Below, one piece after another: positions 60,735 through 64,000 of a DNA stretch of 64,000 bases; positions within the stretch are counted from its first letter, which is position 1, and every line of letters starts with the position of its first letter. The notes below the pieces were generated by a model, which worked only from the letters and a program-made list of their open reading frames with translations, ran no database searches and had not been told where the DNA came from. Both the position numbers and the translations under genes were made by a program. Source of the stretch: Gordonia hydrophobica NBRC 16057 (GTDB lineage: Bacteria; Actinomycetota; Actinomycetes; Mycobacteriales; Mycobacteriaceae); contig NZ_BCWU01000002.1 of NCBI RefSeq assembly GCF_001592365.1, forward strand, positions 431,676-495,675, written 5' to 3'.

Positions 60735-60758
60735 TATTGACAATGATAGTCGTTATGA
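60735..60758. promoter_or_regulatory. Fur/Zur-like AT-rich site 1 (shares ATTGACAATGAT)
   Basis: TATTGACAATGATAGTCG lies 15-38 bp before the L,D-transpeptidase ATG. The 13-mer TATTGACAATGAT recurs at 61359, upstream of the DUF169 gene. The palindrome is imperfect here. TTGACA could instead be a -35 box, but no matching -10 is seen at the right distance. Confidence 0.4.
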
Positions 60759-60772
60759 ACGAGAGGTGAGCT

Positions 60773-61324
60773 ATGCGCGGATACGCCTGGACCGTCGCAC
60801 TTGCCGCAGCAGTCCTCGTCGTCACCGTCGCGCTCACCGCCCGGATCATCACAATCGACCAACCCGCCATGGGGTCTACGCAGGCTGCGCCGCGGCCGTC
60901 CGCACCGGCCGCCGGCGACGCGCCGTCTCCCTGTCCGGTAGACGAGGCGCGCAAACGTGTGCTGGTGAGCGTGTCGCGTCAACACCTCTGGCTCTGCGAT
61001 GACGGCCGGTCCGTCGCGACGTCGCCGGTGACCACCGGCAGATCAGCCACCGGCCACGGAACGCCACTCGGGAGCTGGCGCATCGTCAGCCACGAGACCG
61101 CCCGCTACCTCGAAGGGCCCGGCTACCGAATCCACGTCCACTTCTGGCTCCCGTTCTTCGGCGACATCGGCTTCCACGATTCACCATGGCAACGCTTCCC
61201 GTACGGAGACCTGCAGCAGTACAAGACCGAGGGCTCGCAGGGCTGCATCCACGTGCCCGGCCCGATGATGGCCGAACTCTACCGCTGGACCAGGGTCGGC
61301 ACGGCCGTGACGATCGCCGCCTGA
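60773..61324 (+). CDS. YkuD-domain L,D-transpeptidase
   Basis: 183 residues. An N-terminal signal anchor (about 6-27) is followed by a Pro/Ala linker and a YkuD domain (62-182). The catalytic motif is complete: His135 (GFHDSPW) and SQGCIHVP with Ser155, Gly157, Cys158 and His160. These enzymes form 3-3 peptidoglycan cross-links or attach proteins to the wall, outside the membrane. It is small and lacks the Ig-like domain of mycobacterial Ldt enzymes. GAGAGGTGAG precedes the ATG. Confidence 0.87.
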   Translation: MRGYAWTVALAAAVLVVTVALTARIITIDQPAMGSTQAAPRPSAPAAGDAPSPCPVDEARKRVLVSVSRQHLWLCDDGRSVATSPVTTGRSATGHGTPLGSWRIVSHETARYLEGPGYRIHVHFWLPFFGDIGFHDSPWQRFPYGDLQQYKTEGSQGCIHVPGPMMAELYRWTRVGTAVTIAA

Positions 61325-61356
61325 TCGGCGCGGCCGACTCCGCAATCACCTGCACC

Positions 61357-61379
61357 TTATTGACAATGATTCCCAATAA
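61357..61379. promoter_or_regulatory. Fur/Zur-like palindromic site 2 upstream of DUF169 gene
   Basis: TTATTG and CAATAA flank an 11-bp centre ACAATGATTCC, giving a 23-bp palindrome. From memory it resembles mycobacterial Zur boxes (TTGAAAATGATTTTCAA), with several mismatches. It is 76 bp before the DUF169 ATG. Confidence 0.45.
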
Positions 61380-61454
61380 CTGATCTCATCTATCGGGACC
61401 GGATCTCCTACTGGCGCGCGCACGCGTGCCTGCTCCGTGTCACGAAAGGCGATC

Positions 61455-62159
61455 ATGATCGAGCACCCGTCGCACCGACTGTCCGAACTGTTGGCACTCC
61501 GCCATCCACCCGTCGCATTGACCTTCGTCGACCAGAAGCCCGCCGATCTGGCAGCGGTCACCGTCGCGGCGCCGTCAGCCTGCACCTTCTGGCGACGCGC
61601 GGAGACGGAGACTTTCTACGCCGCCGCACACGACCACTTCAACTGCCCCATCGGATCACTGGTGATGGGATTCGATCTACCCGCCACCGTGACCGACGAG
61701 CTCGGCGGACTGGTCCAGTCGATGTGCGATGCGCAGTACCTGGAGCTCTCCGAAGCCGCCGCCATCCCCCACCTCGCCACTCCGTCCGCAGGAATCGTGT
61801 ACGGCCCGCTCGCCCAAGCGACGACCGCGCCCGATCTGGTGTTGGCGTGGGTCGATCTCGCTCACGCGATGCTCTTCAACGAGGCGAGCGGCACCGCGAG
61901 ATGGACCGCCACATCCGCCGACGTGACCGGCCGCCCCGGCTGCGCAGCGCTTCCCCGCGCCGTCGCGACGAACAGTCCGAGCATGTCGTTCGGCTGCATC
62001 GGAATGCGCACCTTCACCGATATCGACGACGACCTCAGCCTGGTGGCCATCCCCGGCGGTGAGCTCGAAGCATTCCTCGAGGCACTGGAACAGACAGCGC
62101 GCGCCAACGCCTCGATGCGCACGCTCTATGAGGCGCACCGCGAGGACGTCGTCGGATAA
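61455..62159 (+). CDS. DUF169-family protein
   Basis: 234 residues from ATG 61455 (GAAAGG upstream). Conserved DUF169 features: HPPVALTFVDQKP near the N-terminus, SACTFWRRAETETFYAAAHD and HFNCPIGS with a conserved Cys, and SMSFGCIGMRTFTDIDDD at the C-terminus. Family function is unknown; some members occur with anaerobic or metal-linked enzymes. The two Cys (in SACTFW and FNCPIG) could bind a metal, which would agree with a Fur/Zur-like site upstream, but this is inference. Confidence 0.75.
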   Translation: MIEHPSHRLSELLALRHPPVALTFVDQKPADLAAVTVAAPSACTFWRRAETETFYAAAHDHFNCPIGSLVMGFDLPATVTDELGGLVQSMCDAQYLELSEAAAIPHLATPSAGIVYGPLAQATTAPDLVLAWVDLAHAMLFNEASGTARWTATSADVTGRPGCAALPRAVATNSPSMSFGCIGMRTFTDIDDDLSLVAIPGGELEAFLEALEQTARANASMRTLYEAHREDVVG

Positions 62160-62209
62160 CGGGAGCTGTTGCGTGGGCGACGAGAGAGATAACGCGCGAC
62201 TGCGTGTGA

Positions 62210-62434
62210 TCACCCGAGTCCGGTCAGCACCTCCTGATGCGCATCGACTGAGTCCGCCAACGCAGCCAGGTGCACATCCGCACCACCGAGCTGCAACCCG
62301 ATCGATACCAATCGACTCGACAAATGTCCCACTTGATGCTCTTCAGTTACGCCGACACCACCGTGAAGGTGAATGCACTCGTTCGCGAGCACCCGGCCAG
62401 ACCGGCAGATCTGCAGATCCGCCCGCGACACCAC
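62210..62434 (-). pseudogene. C-terminal remnant of an acyl-CoA dehydrogenase, cut by IS3 element
   Basis: On the minus strand 74 codons run from the IS border (62434) to a TGA at 62210-62212. The product contains ANECIHLHGGVGVTEEHQVGH and ends LGGADVHLAALADSV, the final helix region of an acyl-CoA dehydrogenase (compare IQLHGGIGVTEEH of the family). The reading frame meets the left inverted repeat exactly at its end. The missing N-terminal part is not found on the far side of the IS within the window. Confidence 0.75.
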
Positions 62435-63782
62435 TGAACCGTCCTGGGTCTGGTGGAAACCGTGAACGCACCAGGAGAATGCGATCATGGCAGCACCACG
62501 CAAGTTCGACCAGGAGACCCGTGAGCGGGCCGTCCGGATGTACGACGACCGATTGAAAGAGAACGACGGCGAGTCCAAGTTGGGTGCCCGTCGGCATGTC
62601 GGCTCTCTCCTCGACATCAACCCCGCCACTCTCCGCAACTGGATCGACGCCGACGAAGCAGCAGGGGGCGTCGGGCGATGCAGAATCGGGCTCGTCGGTC
62701 TCGGCTAAGCTGAACGCCCTCCGGGAGGAGAATGCTGAATTGCGAAGGGCCAACGATATTTTGAAGACTGCGTCAACGTTTTTCACGGCGGCGGAGGTCG
62801 ACCGCCGACTGCGGTGCTCGTCGAGTACATCGACGAGCATCGGGAACGGTTCGGGGTCGACCCGATCTGCCGCGTGCTCACCGAGCACGGCATGGCGATC
62901 GCCGGAGTCCACGTACTACGCACGCAAGAAGGTCGGCACGGTCTCCGGAGCAGTCCTGGCCGAAACCTACGCCGCCAACGCAGTGTTCGGGGTCTACGAG
63001 CGGAACCGCCGTGTCTACGGGGTTCGGAAGCTCTGGCGCGCGATGTGGCACGCCGGCCATGCGATGGGTCGCGATCAAGTGGCCCGACTGATGGCCGTGT
63101 GCGGGATCTCCGGCGCCGTTCGCGGCGCGCATCGCACCGTCACCACCCACCGCGATGATCGAGCACCGAAATTCCCCGATCATGTTGAGCGGCAATGGAA
63201 CCGACCGACTGCGCCCGATCAAATTGTGGGTGGCCGACTTCACCTACGTGTGGACCCTCGTCGGCTTCGTCTACGTCGCGTTCCTCGTCGACGCCTTCTC
63301 TCGCCGGATCCTGGGGTGGCGGGTCATGTCGAGCAAGCACACCCCGTTGGCGACCAGCGTCGTCGAGCAAGCCCTCTTCACCCGCCGCAGAGGTGAATTC
63401 ACCCTCGCCCCAACAGGTTTGGTGCATCGCAGCGATGCCGGTAGTCAGTACACGTCGATAGCGTTCTCCACCGAGCTCCGCGAGGCCGGGATCACCGGGT
63501 CGATCGGCTCCGTAGGCGATGCGCTCGACAACGCGCTGATGGAATCGACGATCGGCTTGTACAAGACCGAGCTGATCGACGTCGAACGATCACGGTCCTG
63601 GACCGGCCGGGCCGAGGTCGAGCGTGAGACCGCGGCCTCGGTGCACTGGTACAACACCGCGCGTCTGCACTCGTCGATCGGCTACACCTCGCCGACCGAG
63701 CATGAGGCGCGCTACCGTCAGACCGTCCCCTCGACACCCGAGGTGGCCTAATCCAGGTCTCCGACCGGACCAGGACGGTTCA
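62435..63782 (+). mobile_element. IS3-family insertion sequence, decayed copy
   Basis: 1348 bp bounded by inverted ends TGAACCGTCCTGG (62435-62447) and CCAGGACGGTTCA (63770-63782), with partial pairing beyond. The inside encodes an IS3-type orfA and an orfB with DDE integrase, interrupted by frameshifts. The 3-4 bp next to each end (CAC left, AAC right) are not a direct repeat, so the target duplication has been lost or the element took part in a rearrangement; loss of the rest of the acyl-CoA dehydrogenase supports the latter. Confidence 0.85.
62487..63751 (+). pseudogene. IS3-family transposase (orfA/orfB) with three frameshifts
   Basis: orfA starts at ATG 62487 (AGGAG upstream), encoding the HTH KFDQETRERAVRMYDDRL. 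It leaves frame in a GGGGG run near 62665: with one G less it would continue AAGASGDAESGSSVSAKLN and the coiled segment ALREENAELRRANDILK. orfB begins near 62814 (LVEYIDEHRERFGVDPIC), shifts near 62900, reads STYYARKK to TVTTHRDDRAPKFPDHV, and shifts again near 63215 where CAAATTG would need one A less. The last part carries the integrase core: VADFTYV (first Asp), HRSDAGSQYTS (second Asp) and DNALMESTIGLYKTE (Glu). The three breaks make an active transposase unlikely unless they are sequencing errors. Confidence 0.85.
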
Positions 63783-64000
63783 AACTGCGAGACACCGCTA
63801 CTGTACTAACCCAGGGAACCAGCCGCTCCGGAGAAGCTAACATCTATTCGGCTTCGAGTGCGGTGAGGATGTCGGCGACTCGGATCCGCAGAGATCCGCG
63901 TTCTTAAGCGTGAAACTGCTGTCGACGATCGCCCAATTAACACTGCCGGGCTGGCCCATCGCAGTGACGATGATGCGGGCCAACAGTGGGGGCTGTGCCG
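63783..64000. other. Right-edge segment, no recognisable gene
   Basis: 218 bp after the IS. On the minus strand one frame is open from the edge to about 63840 and reads LARIIVTAMGQPGSVNWAIV; another ends VADILTALEAE before a stop. These could be parts of one frameshifted protein tail, but I recognise no family. Base composition is less GC-rich than the rest of the window. Confidence 0.3.

Noticed and set aside
1..64000. CRISPR arrays, tRNA or rRNA genes, prophage or integrative element
   Set aside because: No regularly spaced direct repeats, cloverleaf-like or rRNA-like sequences, integrase genes or phage structural genes were seen; the only mobile element recognised is the IS3 copy.

Overview
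The window is high-GC, densely packed actinobacterial chromosome. An antigen-85-type mycolyltransferase, a DUF3068 protein, a YhgE/Pip membrane protein and a BrnFE-Lrp export module point to a mycolic-acid-bearing genus of the Mycobacteriales. Gordonia or Williamsia is my best guess; there is no rRNA or other taxonomic marker here. I saw no tRNA, rRNA or CRISPR array.

Layout. (1) 1-15.6 kb is housekeeping and envelope: truncated nadB, a UbiB-like kinase, DUF3068, an FAD dehydrogenase divergent from a FadD6-like acyl-CoA synthetase, a secreted mycolyltransferase, a DyP peroxidase with its encapsulin shell, a heterodimeric ABC exporter, a GH25-like protein and RNase HI. (2) 15.6-19.8 kb holds DUF1697, a shortened AbiEi-like gene between two matching 56-bp stem-loops, and a YhgE/Pip protein with a degenerate ATPase partner. 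(3) 19.9-31.9 kb is an aromatic catabolic cluster: RidA and MarR on the plus strand, then on the minus strand Rieske oxygenase, tiny HTH protein, reductase, ThDP enzyme, two SDRs, cupin, alpha/beta hydrolase, extradiol dioxygenase, aldehyde dehydrogenase and MFS importer. A related operator/promoter motif precedes four of its transcription units. (4) 32.0-39.8 kb starts with a 100-bp palindrome, then a divergent acyl-CoA cluster including 2-methylfumaryl-CoA isomerase, two acyl-CoA dehydrogenases, a CitE-type lyase, a FabG-like SDR, a mesaconyl-CoA-hydratase-like protein and an MFS protein. It fits a route from methylsuccinyl/mesaconyl-CoA to pyruvate plus acetyl-CoA. (5) 39.9-51.2 kb carries a TetR-ABC exporter unit, an SDR, BrnFE-Lrp, SulP, an aldo/keto reductase and a TetR-FUSC pair. 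(6) 51.3-59.4 kb is a second, different ring-cleavage operon: IclR, hydantoinase/oxoprolinase A and B, LigB, LigA, formamidase-like amidase and C-C hydrolase. (7) 59.4-64 kb has a MalY/PatB-type lyase, an L,D-transpeptidase, a DUF169 protein, the tail of an acyl-CoA dehydrogenase cut by an IS3-family element with three frameshifts, and an unidentified right edge.

How it fits together. Regions 3, 4 and 6 form about 40 kb of catabolic capacity. Region 3 looks able to hydroxylate, meta-cleave and hydrolyse an aromatic, and region 4 could finish a branched C5 acyl-CoA product. Region 6 couples ATP-dependent amide or lactam opening (HyuAB) to class III ring cleavage and hydrolysis, suggesting an N-containing aromatic substrate. 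Substrates are inferred, not shown. Several genes have a -10-like hexamer exactly 6 nt before the start codon, suggesting leaderless transcripts.
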